From the NCBI GenBank assembly GCA_037127315.1, contig JBBBDQ010000192.1, forward strand, positions 1,349,501 to 1,413,500: DNA of 64,000 nucleotides, written 5' to 3'. The position numbers and the translations under genes were made by a program. Numbering within the stretch: position 1 is the first letter of the stretch; every line of letters starts with the position of its first letter. The DNA comes from Ascarosepion bandense (Eukaryota > Mollusca > Cephalopoda > Sepiida > Sepiidae). The notes beneath the pieces were generated by a model. The model saw only the letters and a list, made by a program, of their open reading frames with translations. It searched no databases and was not told the DNA's origin. Positions 43,704 through 53,988 of the stretch are shown one piece after another.

Positions 43704-43989
43704 GTTACCATTACTACACCAAGCTATAATGCACTATAAAAAAAAGAGATCATATTTTAATAATAAAATGGGATACACATTGTTTAAAATTCTAGGCACC
43801 TGTAGACCAACCCTTCTTCAGAACAAAAATCTTCACTAATTTAATACTAAGTAGCTCATAAGAAAAATTTTTATTAGCGACTAAAGTTAAAATGTAAACT
43901 GATTTAAGAATAAGTGAGTGGTGGGGGCATTATCCTCCGTCAGGTAATGGCTTCTCCAAAAAGGGCCAATTTGTGTTTTAATTCTCGCT

Positions 43990-44056
43990 GCATGCACAGA
44001 GCAGGTCTCTGCATGCTAATAATAACAGACTCCAATGTATCCAAGTGGAGTCTGTT
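43990..44056 (-). other. two adjacent hairpins after a PLE stop codon
   Basis: A perfect 11-bp inverted pair AACAGACTCCA (44024-44034) and TGGAGTCTGTT (44046-44056), and next to it GCATGCA...TGCATGC (43990-44016) with an extended CTCT/AGAG stem. They lie just downstream (minus strand) of the GIY-YIG stop, so they would be in the 3' part of the PLE transcript. Function is unknown. Confidence 0.6.
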
Positions 44057-44368
44057 CTATGCCCTGTGCAATACAGAGAAAAAATCAGGAGAATAACTTG
44101 TCCTGTAAGCAGCAGAATTTAATAAATTTTTGCCAATAGTGGAGGCATGAATCTGTGAACACCTGAATGTCACCAGCTCATGTCTATGCATTTGGCCCAG
44201 GACTTGTTGTGTGATTTTAACTTCCAACCTCTGGATAGTTTGGCCCACATAATCAACCTCGCATAAACACTTATATTGATATACAACTAAATTGCTTTGA
44301 TGGGCAGGCAAAACATCCTTACAGCAAGGAGGGAAAGTGCTTCTAGTTGTAAAAATACTCTGGACCAT
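44057..44368 (-). pseudogene. PLE GIY-YIG endonuclease domain (103 codons)
   Basis: On the minus strand this reads a linker, then V-V-Y-Q-Y-K-C-L-C-E-V-D-Y-V-G-Q-T, the GIY-YIG active-site strand pair as it appears in PLEs (x-Y-x-x-x-C-x-C-x-x-x-Y-V-G-x-T). Next come R-L-E-V-K-I-T-Q-Q and a degenerate end. The domain nicks target DNA for PLE integration. The histidine usually found in the R-I-x-x-H motif is replaced by Q. The reverse transcriptase lies upstream at 44664-45477. Confidence 0.8.
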
Positions 44369-44369
44369 T

Positions 44370-45477
44370 TAATGAAATCAGAAATTTTATCGGCATATAT
44401 CTGACTAATGGGCCTAATCCACTGTAGTCTGACATATACAGGACATTTAGATAGCCTATAGATCTTAGCCTCATTGAACTTAGCAATTTTTTGTTCAATG
44501 GCAGATGAAATAACACATTCAGGATAACCATTCATTAGAATTAGTTGTTTAATTTTCTTCAGATCAGCATCGAGTTTTCACTCAGAACATAACATCAGAG
44601 TCCAATGGATAAGACAGCTAATAAGATTAATTTTCCTGGTTCTGTGAGCAAAAGAGTCCCAAATTAAGTAAAATCCAGAGAAAGTGGTTTAAGATAAACA
44701 CTAGTAAGAAAGTATAAAACTGTTCTTTCTACTTGAACAACCAGGAAAGGTAACCAATTGTTCTCTTCTACCTCCATAGTATATTTTAATGCAGGATGGA
44801 GATTATTCAAATGTGAAAAGAACTCTTCCATCTTACTGCTATTAGGAAATGACAAATGTAACATCAAGCTAGCAGAAGTAAAAAACATTAGCCATCAGAG
44901 GAGCCAATGGACTACCCATAGCTACTCCATCTATTTGTCAATACATGCAATTATCAAAGCTGAAGGAGACCACCATCTCCATCAATTTGACAAAGACACT
45001 CTCAGGAAAAGATGGATATTTTGTGGGGCCGTGATACAGAAAGTTGGCACAAATATCAATTGCTTGATCAATTGGGACATTTGTGAACAGACTTGATATA
45101 TCAAACATACACAAAATATTCAGTGTCAGAGTTGGGTTTCAATTTTTGCATATAATTAGTAAAGTGAAACGAGTGAAGCACACAATACTTCGCATAGAAT
45201 ACTAACACCAGATCAAGAAGTTCAGCCAGCTACTTAGCCAGGCTGTTTTGTACTGAACCCAGTATGAATAAAATGGGTGTAAGTGGAATGTTCTCTTTGT
45301 GAATTTTTGGTAAGCCATATATCTGAGGACGCTGGGAAACTACGAGACAAATACTATTATTAATTTCTTTAGTCAGAAATTTTCTTTTATCAAACCCTAA
45401 CAATTTTTTCTTAATTGAATTTCAGTTAAAGTATCACCACAATTGACGTCTCCTAATTTCTGGAATTTACTGTTATC
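44370..45477 (-). pseudogene. PLE reverse transcriptase, C-terminal two-thirds
   Basis: Minus-strand reading resumes right after the inserted transposon: D-N-S-K-F-Q-K-L-G, then Y-G-L-P-K-I-H-K (near 45320-45295), the hallmark L-P-K-x-H-K of PLE RTs, then a frame-broken palm. The end (44888-44664) carries F-F-S-H-L-N-N-L-H-P, L-K-Y-T-M-E-V-E-E and L-P-F-L-V-V-Q-V, where F-L-D-V has lost its aspartate. The copy cannot be active. With the GIY-YIG domain it forms the usual PLE RT-endonuclease order. Confidence 0.8.
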
Positions 45478-45486
45478 ATTTAAAAT

Positions 45487-47482
45487 TAGGTACCTTCATT
45501 ACATCACAAAAAAACCAGTATAGTATGAATTAAAAAGGTCCAAAACTAAATAAAACATACTTTTTCCATCAAAATGTTTCAAATATTAAGAGGAAAGATC
45601 AAAGTAATTTTTATTTATTTTATAAAATTTTTTAATCCCTTTTAACATGTTTGAAATTTTGACAGAAAATTTTGTTTTGATTTGAGTTAGCATTGCAGAA
45701 AATGTTATGGCTGTTTACAATCAATCACGTAATTTTTACATAACTCACTTTTTCGGTGACAAACACATTAATTTGAAAATTCTTACAAAAATCAAATAAT
45801 TGTTGGCTTTTTAATGAAACTTTCAATATTCATTCACAAATTAATGAAATTATTTTTGAAATTATTATTTTTTTAAAATATTGATGAAAAAAAACTTTTT
45901 TAAACTCTGTTACCCCAACTCCACGTAAATTCATAAAATTTTAATAAATTTTAATTTCTGCAAATAATTTTTTTATTAGTTAAATGCAGAACTCATCAGG
46001 GAATATAAATCATTTATTTTTTTTATTTAAAATTATTCAGCACTATCTGAAAATCTGCTCCAAAGAGTAAAATAAAAATCTGATATAATTTAATTTGATT
46101 AGCTTTTAATTGCTGGAATAAATAATAATTATAATTAAGCACATTATAGTCAGAAGAAAAATTTTTTTTTCAATTACTAATAAAATTTTAAAAGAATTGT
46201 TTTCATTTTTTTATTATTATTATAATAATTCATTAAGTTTTTTAAATATTTATAAAATCTTTTAAAGAACTGTTGTCCTTTTTTTCTAGTTAAGAATTGA
46301 TGATTATATTGCCTATCAAAAAAATTAAAAAATTTAATACAAATTTTTCATCAATTATATTTTTAAAATCAGTAAAAAAAAATTTTTTTGTGTGTAAATA
46401 AATATATTCATTTAAGCACGATGTGCCATAGGGGTCATAACAAGTTTCCATAGGGGTCGTATTTATTTTTGAAGTTAAGTGTTTTGGATTATTCCTCTTA
46501 CATGAAAAATGACAGAAACCGCACTTTGATTCTGATTCAAGTCTCTTCAAGATGTTTATAAAATTCAACAGATACTTTTGCAAGTCATTCCTTAAACGTT
46601 TAAAGCAACTTTTACATTTTAATTCCTAATTTTCTAATTTTGTCAAAAAAATAATAATAATTGTGAAATTCACAATTTGTAGAGGTACCTAAAAATAATA
46701 TGAAAATAGATATTAAAGATAAAAATTAATAAATACCATAACATTTCATAAACTGAGTTACCTCTGCTGTTATTTTCAATCTGTTATTAAATTGTAAATT
46801 TTTTTAAAAGAAAGTTTTATATTATTTTAAGTTTTATTTTTTATAAAACATCTTCAAACGTAAGCCTACAAAGCTAAACTAACTAAAATTCCATCAAATA
46901 TTGGATAATTGCTGAAAACTATGTTAAATTTTAAATTTTAATATAGTTAAAAATTAAAAAAATATGATTTGTATGAATAAGATTTATACCAAATTTGTCT
47001 TCCATACCTTTTGGCCAGATACTGTAAATCATCAGTTGTTGGCTGCTGATAAGGTGCTGAAAAGCTGTTGACAAGGTTACCGTAATTGAAAAATGCTTTT
47101 TGAAACATTTTTCAAGCAGTAAGCAAGTAATTCTTGTTTCAAATCAAATTAAAGTAAGTTTAAATTTGTTAATTTGAAGGAAATAATGTGTCAGCGAGGT
47201 GTATTTTATTTTTGTAAGTTTTTTAAAACCGAGAATTGGCTTCTGTTTACAATCAATGAAAAATGGTGCAAAATTTGAAATTTTAAAAACTTTTTTTAAA
47301 TTTAGAAAATTTTTGATTCCGATCAATATAATTTCGATTTAAAATACACCAGGGTATTTTGCTTACGGGAATTACTAAATTTAATCCCTTGGCTTTCAAT
47401 TAAAGCTAATTTTAAAGTTTGAAGAGAGCTTATTTCTTTTTAAAATTTAAATTTAGGTATAGAAAAATGAGTGGAAGTCCCT
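45487..47482 (+). mobile_element. uncharacterised DNA transposon family, copy 2 (about 2.0 kb), inserted in a PLE
   Basis: Flanked by a perfect 9-bp duplication, ATTTAAAAT (45478-45486 and 47483-47491). On both sides the PLE frame is readable and continues exactly across the duplication. The ends are TAGGTACCTTCATTACATC and, inverted, AGGGACTTCCACTCATTTTT, short imperfect inverted repeats. The right 280 bp match the left end of copy 1 (42147) in reverse. AGGTACCT occurs again at 46682-46689. No transposase domain is recognised. Two small minus-strand frames (46290-46583 and about 46955-47108) lie inside. Confidence 0.75.
46955..47108 (-). other. small open frame inside transposon copy 2
   Basis: From ATG at 47108 (minus) about 50 codons remain open, with a protein-like order such as F-S-A-P-Y-Q-Q-P-T-T-D-D-L-Q-Y-L-A-K-R-Y-G. 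It also looks like an exon: TTTTCAG before C-A-P and AAAAG|GTATGG after K-R. I do not recognise a family. It could be a transposase remnant or a captured host exon. Confidence 0.35.
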
Positions 47483-47491
47483 ATTTAAAAT

Positions 47492-47900
47492 ACATAACAT
47501 TTTACTGACATAATTGGAGTAATTTGATATTACTACACCAGCACCTTTGTCAGGTGTGGTTTATTAATATCTGTCTTAGTTTTGAACACCTTAGCTGTTT
47601 GAAAGCGGTTCCTCTGCTAAGTAAACCCAAGAGAATTAACAAAACAATAGGCTAAGTCTCTTAATCGAGCTTTTAAACAAAGCATTTGTTCATCAGAGTT
47701 AGACAGATGTTTTCATAACTGAGAAAGGAGAATTTCAAAGTTGCTGAACACCTCAACTTTCTCAATTTTCTGAGAGGGAAATACAAAAATCCGAACCTTG
47801 AAACAAGATCACCTTATCGAAATCAGACAACATAATTAGAAAAATTAATAATGTGCCTGTCTGTGGTGACATACAAACCAAATTTATTTTTGATCAAGAA
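47492..47900 (-). pseudogene. PLE reverse transcriptase, N-terminal part
   Basis: On the minus strand this reads, in broken frames, towards D-K-G-A-G-V-V-I-S-N-Y-S-N-Y-V-S-K-M at 47560-47495, the K-x-D-K-G-x-x-V-V-I motif that opens PLE reverse transcriptases. It is the upstream half of the RT at 44370-45477, separated by the inserted transposon. Confidence 0.75.
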
Positions 47901-48440
47901 ATTTAAGTAAGCCAAATTTCCAGCAATTTGTTTAATTATTTTCAGCATCAATATATAAATATCAATATTTTGTTAAGATCCTCAACAATTCCATCCAGTT
48001 GAGAGGCAAAGTACAGTCCCTTTCTTATAAGATTAAGTTGTTGAATTTGTGTTCCCAAAACTATGTTATCCCTGGGAACATTGCTCAACGTATTTCTAAG
48101 GTTAAGTGTCATAACACATATTGAGTGAGCTTTCCTTAGGGATGAGATTATTTATTTTTCCAAGGTATTCAGTTCTGCTAGAGCCTATTATCGGGTAGTA
48201 TGGTGTAATATGGGGCATGCTTTATCTTTTCTGAATAGAATTCGGTTTTCTAAATATCTGTTGGGTGGTGACGTGTTTGTTTGCAACAAAACCAAAGCTG
48301 GAAATTTGGAAGAAGTTAAACAATATGATTGAGTAATACTGACACACGCACAATCATATTTCTTAACTTTCTTAAACCACCCCTCCTTAATTTTCTGAAT
48401 AACCATTAATTCATATTAAAATTTCTAAAATAATCATTTT
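47901..48440. other. probable PLE-derived sequence, not resolved
   Basis: Lies upstream of the minus-strand PLE RT. A minus frame at 48406-48188 has protein-like composition but no motif I can name. Confidence 0.35.
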
Positions 48441-48528
48441 CCCCATTTGTATTTAAAATATCACCTGAAGAAGAACAATATTGTTCTGAAACAATAACAA
48501 AATTACAATATATATATATATATATATA
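48441..48528 (+). mobile_element. PLE terminal piece with a perfect-stem hammerhead-like core
   Basis: CTGAAGA (48465-48471) is followed by a perfect palindromic stem AGAACAAT/ATTGTTCT (48472-48487), GAAA (48488-48491) and C. Stem II is longer than in the 4801 ribozyme. Helices I and III are not convincing, so this may be only the conserved core. It runs into (TA)n at 48511-48528. Confidence 0.55.
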
Positions 48529-49491
48529 CTATTTTAAAAAAGGAATTTATTGTTAGTCTCAAAGACCCTTTCATCCAACATCCCATCAGCAGAAAAATCA
48601 TTGGAAAATGAATTAAAAGAAAAGAACAGTTGCAATGAAAATGAAGAGCAAAAAAAGAGGGAAACATGATAAAATAAATATACATATACATATATATACT
48701 TATAACGAGGAAAGGCAAATCCATGTGTAAATAATTAGCTAGAGACAATTAAGGGCCAAAGTTTAGTTAAGCAGATCAATAAGACAGTTTCTGTTTTTTT
48801 TTCCATCTGTTGCTCTGTGTTGTATTTTTTTAACTATGTCTGTGTTTCCATCATTTCGTAAGGATGAGTTGCCCTACATCAAACTGAGTAATTTGATATA
48901 TGAATTTAATTGCCAGTGTGCTGCTGGTTATGTGGGGCATATCACCTTATATTTAGAAATGAGGATTAATCAGCATGTGCCTTCTAAAATAAGACTTGGC
49001 AAAATAAATAATGTGTTGCCTTCCCTCTACAAATATGGAATCGGCTATTACTCAACATCTAGTAGAGAGTATAGCATGTACCAAGTCCTATAAGAAGGAG
49101 TGGTTTAAAATTTTACATAAGGCTGGTTCCAATAATCATTTAAAAGATCTTGGAATCAGTCTCTATATCATTATGAAAACCTTCTCTCTGCCAGCAGAAG
49201 GATTTTGTAAAATCTCTAAATTTGTTGGGAGATATTTTATTGTAATTGTCCCTCGCTAATTATTTACACATGAATTCACCTCTCTTCATTATAAGTAAAA
49301 ATATATATATGTATATTTATTTTATCATGTTTACCTCTTTTTTTGCTCTTCATTTTCATCGTTATTGTTCTTTTTGTTTAATTTATTTTCCAATGGTTTT
49401 TCTCCTGATGAAATGTTGAACAAAAGGGCCTTTGAGACTAATAATAAATTGTTTTTAAAATAGTATACTAATTCTGTACTTCTAAGCATTT

Positions 49492-49528
<37 letters not shown>
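48529..49528 (+). mobile_element. PLE 3' fragment between inverted arms
   Basis: Arms 48543-48740 and 49253-49455 are inverted copies of each other with perhaps 80% identity (for example ATTAGTCTCAAAG...CCTTT and AAAATGAAGAGCAAAAAAAG). Between them lies the PLE endonuclease (48836-49259). The outer flanks are (TA)n tracts (48511-48528 and 49496-49528). The layout resembles PLE copies with inverted terminal repeats. Confidence 0.75.
48836..49259 (+). pseudogene. PLE GIY-YIG endonuclease domain, plus-strand copy
   Basis: Reads S-N-L-I-Y-E-F-N-C-Q-C-A-A-G-Y-V-G-H (GIY-YIG core), L-E-M-R-I-N-Q-H-V-P-S-K-I (catalytic R and the R-I-x-x-H-V-P motif kept), then, after a frame change near 49015, S-A-I-T-Q-H-L-V-E-S, W-F-K-I-L-H-K-A and a final I-Y-I-I-M-K-type segment to a stop at 49257-49259. 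Compared with the 44057-44368 copy it keeps the histidine but has H for the usual T after Y-V-G. The RT is not present. Confidence 0.85.
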
Positions 49529-49529
<1 letters not shown>

Positions 49530-49886
49530 GCACTACTGGCCATAAAAAAAAATTATGTATTTCATATTATTTTTAGTATTTAGTGCTAAGTGGATAATTC
49601 TAAATGAAAATAGAATATGGTTCTTTTGTTAATACTGCACAACATGTGCATCAAATGAACTGTTCTGGTGTCCAGTTTTTGTGCTCTATTCTCCATGCTA
49701 GTCTCTTCTTATTGGCTGGCCGAAACAAAGGCTTCCTGGCTGCCTTGTAAAATTTTGCAAAGTAATAATAACAAAAGAACCATTCTATTTTCATTTACAA
49801 TTATCCACTTGGCAATAAATACTAAAAATAGTATGAAATACATCATTTTTTTAAAAACTGGGGTGGCCTAATAATTATGGCTGGTA

Positions 49887-49891
<5 letters not shown>
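49529..49891. mobile_element. Tc1-type MITE with long inverted arms (363 bp)
   Basis: Ends CGCACTACTGGCCATAA and, inverted, CACATTACCAGCCATAA, each preceded by TA (49527-49528 and 49892-49893). The arms extend at least 110 bp inwards (shared AAGTGGATAATT.TAAATGAA and GGTTCTTTTGTTA), so the whole element can fold back. It is inserted in a (TA)n tract that continues on both sides. No coding capacity. Confidence 0.88.

Positions 49892-49893
<2 letters not shown>

Positions 49894-49925
<32 letters not shown>
49894..49925. repeat. (TA)n microsatellite
   Basis: TA run continuing the tract that was split by the MITE, followed by TG dinucleotides. Confidence 0.9.
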
Positions 49926-49932
<7 letters not shown>

Positions 49933-50635
49933 ATATGTATACATACTAATGTTTTAAAATGTGTATTTCAAAACAGCCATTTTGTTCTCACTAAACATTT
50001 TAATTTATACTGTGTGTTCATTTGTTCATCACAAGTTTATACTGAGGCCAAATAATAAAAAGAAGAGGGATTACTTTTGATGGTAATAGGGAAAACAGAC
50101 AGACATACATACAAAGGCCTTATTAGCAAAAAGAGAGATCAGAAGACTAAATTTTAGATAAAATTAATTATATTACTGTAGACTACAAACAGTTAAGTAA
50201 AATAAAAGTAGCTTAGGAAATGTCTTATGAAGGACAATCTTTCTTTGTTGAAAGGTGTATATGAGTAAGCAAAGAAAATTGACTGATGTTCATGACCATG
50301 ATTAAGTCCTTTGATGTTCATGATGGTGGTTAAGTCCTTTGATGTCTGCACCCAGCTGTAGCATTGGGAGGAAGGAGAATGACACTATAATGAACTCTGT
50401 GTGAGAATGTCAGGGTAAATTTCATATCCTATTTGAATTTTCTGAAAAATCTTAATTCTTAAGCTCAAGTTCTATGACAATAAAATATCTGTAGAAATTC
50501 TACTATCACATTGTTAAATCTTTGAGTTTAACAACTTTAACAAAATATTGTAATACCAATAATAAATATGAATGTTGGTCATTATTTTAAATGAGTACCA
50601 ATGATGTAAAGGGGACACTTTTGCCCAAAATTTAT
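49926..50635. other. AT-rich spacer, no gene seen
   Basis: Contains a short tandem pair GATGTTCATGA...TTAAGTCCTTT at 50285-50345. Inferred intron of the NOL8-like gene. Confidence 0.5.
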
Positions 50636-50689
50636 CCCTCGCTCGGGCAACAGGTGTCTCTGGAACGTTAACCTGCGACTGTGCACAAC

Positions 50690-51490
50690 AAAAAAGAATT
50701 ACCTATGACATAGAACGTCAGGACACTCAACAACTGCAGACAACTAGAGAATGTCAAGCAGGAGATGAACAGACTGAACATCAATATTCTGGGAATATGC
50801 GAAACCAGATGGCCAAACAAGGAGACTTCAGCAGCAACAATGACAGGATAATATACGCAGGAGGCAAAAATAACGAAAAAGGAGTCGGCTTAATACTGGA
50901 CAAAGAAATGCATTCTGGGATACTGCCTGTTCACTGAAAGAGTTCTCCTAGTCAAACTGAAAGGGAGACCATTCAACATAGCAACTGTAGTCATCTATGC
51001 ATCAACAACACAAAGCACCGAGGAAGAAATAGAATCTTTTTCGTCCACTCTAGACAATGCCAAGGCTCAATGTAAAAGCCAAGAAATTAGAATCATCATG
51101 GGAGATTTGAATGCCAAAGTAGGCAAGGAGAGGGAAGGTATGACAACTGACAACTTTGGATTAGGAATTCGCAACAAACGAAGAGAAAAATGGATGCAAT
51201 GGTGCACAGCAAATGACCAGGTAATAACTAACACCTGGTTTCAAGAATATCCACGATGTCTATGGATATGGAGAAGCCCAGGAGGCAACACGAAAAACCA
51301 GATAGACCATATAACCATAAAGAGGAGATTCAGAAATGCTGTGGTTCAATGCAAAGCCTATCCAGGCACCAACTGTAAAAGCGACCACATCCCAGTCATC
51401 TGCAAACTAAAGGTGAAACTTCGAAGATTGAAGAAGCCTAGTGCAGCACCAAAACTGAAATACAACACACTCGTGAATGACCTCAAATGA
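50690..51490 (+). pseudogene. LINE family A AP-endonuclease
   Basis: The domain that nicks the target to prime reverse transcription. Motifs in order: W-N-V-R-T-L (about 50715), L-G-I-C-E-T-R-W-P-N (catalytic E, 50790-50815), V-V-I-Y-A-S (50990), M-G-D-L-N-A-K-V-G (catalytic D and N, 51098), I-D-H-I-T-I (51310) and K-S-D-H-I-P-V-I (catalytic D and H, 51380). All key catalytic residues appear present. Frame changes near 50850 and 50930 and a stop at 51488 disable it. Confidence 0.88.
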
Positions 51491-51639
51491 CACAAATAAT
51501 ACACTAATAGTGTAAAAATCAAATACAAAGAACAAATTAGAAAAGGACACTCGAAATGGGACTCACTAAAGGAAGCGATAGTGACATCAGCAAACAACAT
51601 TGCCCCAAAGGAAATCAGGTGCAGAAGAAAAACGAGTGA

Positions 51640-52840
51640 ATGACTAAAGAGATTCTTGACATGATGCAAAAGAGGCAGAAAATGATATCAAGACATGGAA
51701 TGAAGTACAGGAAACTACACAAGGAAATAAGGAGAAAATGCAGACAGGCTAAAGAGGAATGGCTCAATGACAAATGTGCAGAAGTAAAGAGACTGAACAG
51801 GCATAATAAAGCAGACATGCATAAAGAAATAAAAGAACTGACAAAACAAAAAACCTGCTCTTCAACAGGATGTATAAAATCCAAGGATGGAACAATCATA
51901 TTGGAGAAAGAAGAAATACTCCAACGACGGGAAGAATATATAAAGGATCTTTTCCACGACAAAAGAGAGCAACCGATAATACACAACAAAGATGAGGACA
52001 GACCGGAAATATTAAAGTCTGAAGTAGAATCTGCAGTAGCCAAACTGAATAGAAACAAAGCAGCTGGACCAGAAGGCATAGTAATAGAGCTGCTGATAGC
52101 CCTGGAAGAATTTGGCATAGAGAAAATTACAGAAATAATAAATTAAATTTATAATAGTGGTGTAATACCAGATGACCTCAGCAAAACAATCTTCATAGTA
52201 AACGAGTGCAAACTCCGCAGAACCATCAGTTTAATGAGCCATATAACAAAACTGATCGTCCGAATCCTGATGAATAGAGTGAAAAGCAGAATCAGACCAT
52301 AAATAGGCCGAGAACAGTGCGGTTTCATCAAACGCCAAATTTATGATTAGGATTCTCTCTGAAACGGCAATACAAATGAAGAAGGACTTTTACCTATGTT
52401 TTATCGATTATGCAAACGTGTTTGACAAAATACGCCACAAAGAATTGATGGAAATGCTTGGCAGTCTTGACATATCTGGGAAAGACCTAAGAGTAATCAA
52501 GAATCTCTACTGGCAGCAAATCACCTGCATACGGACAGGTAACGAATTCAGCATATATAGAAAGATTGAAAGGGGCGTAAGACAAAGATGTGTCTTTTCA
52601 CTGGATTTATTCAACTTGTACTATTCTAAGGACTCTAGAAGTTATGCCAGGATTTGTCATTGAAGGCCACAATTTAAACAACATAAGGTACACAGATGAT
52701 ACAGTGTTGATAACAGACACAGAAAGGAAACTACAAGACCCCCTACAGAAGGTAGCTGAAGAGAATGACAAGAAAGGACTACAAATAAACTGCAAGAAAA
52801 CTGAATGCATGGTCATGAGCCAAAAGGGCAGCCCAAAATG
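51640..52840 (+). pseudogene. LINE family A reverse transcriptase, copy 2
   Basis: Frames 51640-52146 (linker and fingers, K-A-A-G-P-E-G-I), 52343-52663 (F-I-D-Y-A-N-V-F-D-K-I in the palm) and 52590-52841 (R-Y-T-D-D-T-V-L, 52689-52700). The D-D pair is kept, unlike in copy 1 (Y-A-D-Y), but A has become T. G-P-D-G is G-P-E-G. Deletions remove about 10 residues at each of two points. Confidence 0.88.
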
Positions 52841-52850
52841 ACAAATACAG

Positions 52851-53457
52851 GTGGGGGATACTAAAATAAAGCAGGTACAAAAATTTAAATACCTGGGAAG
52901 AGTTCTAACAGAAGATGGAAAGTTCAGCACAGAGATCCAAAGGCGAATTGGCATGGCAAAGGAAGCATTCCAAAAGATGAGTAAAATATTAAGAAACGGG
53001 ACAATTTCGCTAGAAACAAAGAAGAGAGTACTGGATTGCTATGTGATGTCAGTTCTTCAATATGGCAGTGGATGTTGGACAATATCATTAAAAATGAAGG
53101 AAAAACTTGAAACAACTGAAATGTGGTTCTACAGAAGGATGCTGCAAATATCATGAATTGAACATGTGAGCAATGATGAGGTTTTGGAAAGGATGGAAAC
53201 AAAAAAGAAATTAATACTGAGCATCAGGAAGAGACAGCTAAAGTTCTTAGGACATGCAGTGAGGAAGGAGGGCTTGGAGAACCTGATACTAACAGGCCAG
53301 ATAGAGGGAAAAGAGATTGGGGAAAGCAGCAGATAACATATTTGAAGGACCTGATCAAGTGGATGACAGAACGAGGGTTGCATAGTGTAACAGGAGAAAG
53401 CGATAGGGAGATGAGGAAGGCCATGATCGCCTACGTTCTGAAGGGACATGCCACATA
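52851..53457 (+). pseudogene. LINE family A C-terminal region, copy 2
   Basis: Reads V-Q-K-F-K-Y-L-G-R-V-L-T-E-D-G-K, R-R-I-G-M-A-K-E-A-F, Y-G-S-G-C-W-T-I and W-F-Y-R-R-M-L-Q-I-S before a stop at 53154-53156. The end is then present in another frame with the K-F-L-G-H-A motif. It parallels 9420-10046. Confidence 0.85.
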
Positions 53458-53475
53458 GAAGAAGAAGAAATGAAA

Positions 53476-53939
53476 AAATTCACAATTGACAACTTCTTCA
53501 TTTCACTGAAACTCAATAACTTTTATCTTCCCTTCATTCTTTCTTACTTTGTTTCCTTAATTTTCCCACTGAAATCAACCAGTACCTTTTTCCTTCTTCC
53601 CCATCCCACCACTGCAATCAAAACATAATGGTTCATTATTTATGAAGTACTGACAGGAGATTTTAAGTATTTTTATGTTCCCTTATTTCTTTCTTTCTAG
53701 CCAAATTTCTGTCTTATGAACATTTTCTCTTAATAATAATTAAACAAATGATCCAGCAATGATGTCATTTTATTTTATTTATTGTAACTGAATTTTTATT
53801 TTAAAGACTTTTATTTCCCTAATATATGTATTAATTTGTAGTGTATTTTTCTGGAGAAAATCGGTTTTTTTTTTCATTTCTGGTTTTAGTCTATGTATGT
53901 GGAATAAAGAAATAAAGATGTCATGGAAGTAATTTAAAC
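53476..53939. other. intron sequence, no gene seen
   Basis: T-rich and AT-rich DNA between the LINE and the NOL8-like second exon. The minus-strand frame 53976-53779 overlaps that exon but extends past its donor. Confidence 0.5.
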
Positions 53940-53988
53940 ACGTTTTAGTTAACAAAGATACATTTATGTAGCCCAAAAGCTATGACTT
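53940..53988 (-). CDS. NOL8: NOL8-like gene, second coding exon (candidate, one extra base)
   Basis: Preceded on the minus strand by TTACTTGCAG and followed by a GT at 53939-53938. Entering in the phase left by exon one, it starts E-V-I-A-F-G and then goes out of frame. The next frame gives G-Y-I-N-V-S-L-L-T-K-T, whose last partial codon (T) joins GT of exon three to make Cys, as in C-M-S-V-L-N of the vertebrate protein. F-G-Y-I-N-V fits the RNP1 motif of RRMs and matches V-F-A-Y-I-N-I-S of NOL8. The exon is 49 bp; 48 bp would satisfy both phases. A sequence error or a real frameshift lies in the TTTTGGGC stretch (53971-53979). Confidence 0.65.

Larger units (their letters stand above)
50636..53475 (+). 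mobile_element. APE-type LINE, family A copy 2, nearly complete ORF2
   Basis: The longest LINE copy here. It starts at the endonuclease (W-N-V-R-T-L-N-N, I-C-E-T-R-W) and runs through RT and the C-terminal region to a CACATAGAAGAAGAAGAAATG end with short A-rich tail. It extends about 700 bp further 5' than copy 1. Frame breaks (about 50850, 51490, 52145, 52300 and 52840) show it is inactive. Relative to copy 1 it has small deletions in the RT (near 52195 and 52335). Confidence 0.9.
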
